A stretch of 33,130 nucleotides of DNA from Chloroflexota bacterium (GTDB lineage: Bacteria > Chloroflexota > Limnocylindria > Limnocylindrales > CSP1-4), in contig JAKOQS010000142.1 of assembly GCA_029778235.1 (NCBI GenBank), positions 1 to 33,130 on the forward strand, read 5' to 3'. The notes under the pieces are model-generated. The model did not search any database and had not been told where the DNA came from. It saw nothing but the letters and a program-made list of their open reading frames with translations. A program made the position numbers and the translations under genes. Positions 32,637-33,130 of this stretch are shown in pieces (position 1 is the stretch's first letter; every line of letters starts with the position of its first letter).

Positions 32637-33130
32637 ATGGCGGAGGGCATCGACGTCATCCCGACCCGGATCCCGCGGATGTACGACGAGCTGGCGGGGT
32701 GGTTCCACCTGCTCACCGCGCCGGAGGAGTACGCGGAGGAGGCCGGGCTCATCCTCGGGCTGCTCCGCGAGGAGGCCGTCGGGCCCGTCGCGACGATGCT
32801 GGAGCTCGGTTCGGGCGGGGGCAACACCGCGTCCCACCTGCGCGAGCACGTCCGCCTGACGCTCACCGACGTGGCGCCGCGGATGCTCGACCTGAGCCGC
32901 CGGCTCAACCCGGGCTGTGAGCATCTCCCCGGGGACATGCGCTCGCTGCGCCTCGGTCGCTCGTTCGATGCCGTCCTGGTCCACGACGCGATCGTCTACA
33001 TGACGACGGCCGACGACCTGCGTGCCGTCTTCGAGACGGCGTTCGTCCACCTGCGGCCGGGCGGTGCTGCGCTCTTCGCGCCGGACCACGTCCGCGAGAC
33101 CTGGCGGGCGGCGACGGAGCACGGCGGATA
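32637..33130 (+). CDS. Class I SAM-dependent methyltransferase (3' end cut off)
   Basis: The frame is open from ATG 32637 to the window end (164 codons). Motif I is TMLELGSGGGNTASHL (about 53-68), motif II acidic residue in LTLTDVAPRML, then DMRSLRLGRSFDAVLVHDAIVYM (motif post-II/III) and HLRPGGAALFAPDHV (motif IV/V). This is a normal small-molecule methyltransferase Rossmann domain. The substrate-binding end is outside the window. No good Shine-Dalgarno precedes ATG 32637. GTG 32619 with GAGG upstream is a plausible in-frame alternative start. Confidence 0.85.
   Translation, partial: MAEGIDVIPTRIPRMYDELAGWFHLLTAPEEYAEEAGLILGLLREEAVGPVATMLELGSGGGNTASHLREHVRLTLTDVAPRMLDLSRRLNPGCEHLPGDMRSLRLGRSFDAVLVHDAIVYMTTADDLRAVFETAFVHLRPGGAALFAPDHVRETWRAATEHGG

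Overview
This is a strongly GC-rich stretch of bacterial chromosome. Genes are closely packed on both strands, with many GTG starts and one TTG start. Several features fit a high-GC lineage such as Chloroflexota (Limnocylindria/Ellin6529-like) or Actinomycetota: an F420-type PPOX flavoprotein, a DUF998 membrane protein, a standalone ChrB N-terminal domain protein, a SpoIID-domain exoprotein and a divergent PlsY. I lean towards Chloroflexota but cannot prove it without a marker gene. I see no rRNA, tRNA, CRISPR array, insertion sequence or prophage.

Layout. 1-1187 (-): cupin plus DUF998 membrane protein, cut by the window edge. 1416-4258 (+): FAD oxidoreductase, PfkB sugar kinase and a PPOX/F420-type flavoprotein. 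4337-7947 (-): ferrochelatase followed by a PEP-synthase/rifampicin-phosphotransferase-like enzyme. 8105-13028 (-): a tightly coupled MacAB-like export operon (ABC ATPase, FtsX permease, HlyD-type adaptor, lipoprotein). 13078-13833 (-): PlsY-like acyltransferase. 13927-16150 (+): membrane protein, DHFR/RibD-like reductase and a UroD-family protein. 16187-16495 (-): small winged-helix regulator.

16519-19563 (+) is the most informative part. A consensus promoter (TTGACA, 17 bp, TACAGT) drives a leader with the hallmarks of the yybP-ykoY manganese riboswitch, placed before a TerC/Alx-type membrane protein. A complete expression platform is readable: the 3' strand of aptamer helix P1 can instead pair with the ribosome binding site in an 11-bp hairpin, which predicts an ON switch for translation. 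A 28-residue single-pass membrane peptide overlaps the terC stop codon. A zf-TFIIB zinc-ribbon protein and a site-2 protease follow.

19800-22880 (+): small cysteine protein, double-META-domain exported protein and SDR/DUF2867 protein. 23171-23416 (-): probable remnant of a methyltransferase C-terminus. 23417-26760 (+): ABC-2 exporter plus ChrB-like protein, preceded by a striking double palindrome. 26923-28972 (-): MerR regulator plus vWA protein, read from a strong promoter that predicts a leaderless mRNA. 29128-30582 (-): DHA2-type MFS exporter. 30675-32024 (+): SpoIID-domain exoprotein. 32158-32478 (-): GYD-domain protein. 32637-end (+): SAM methyltransferase, cut by the edge.

Several transcription units end in long, almost perfect hairpins with no T-tract.
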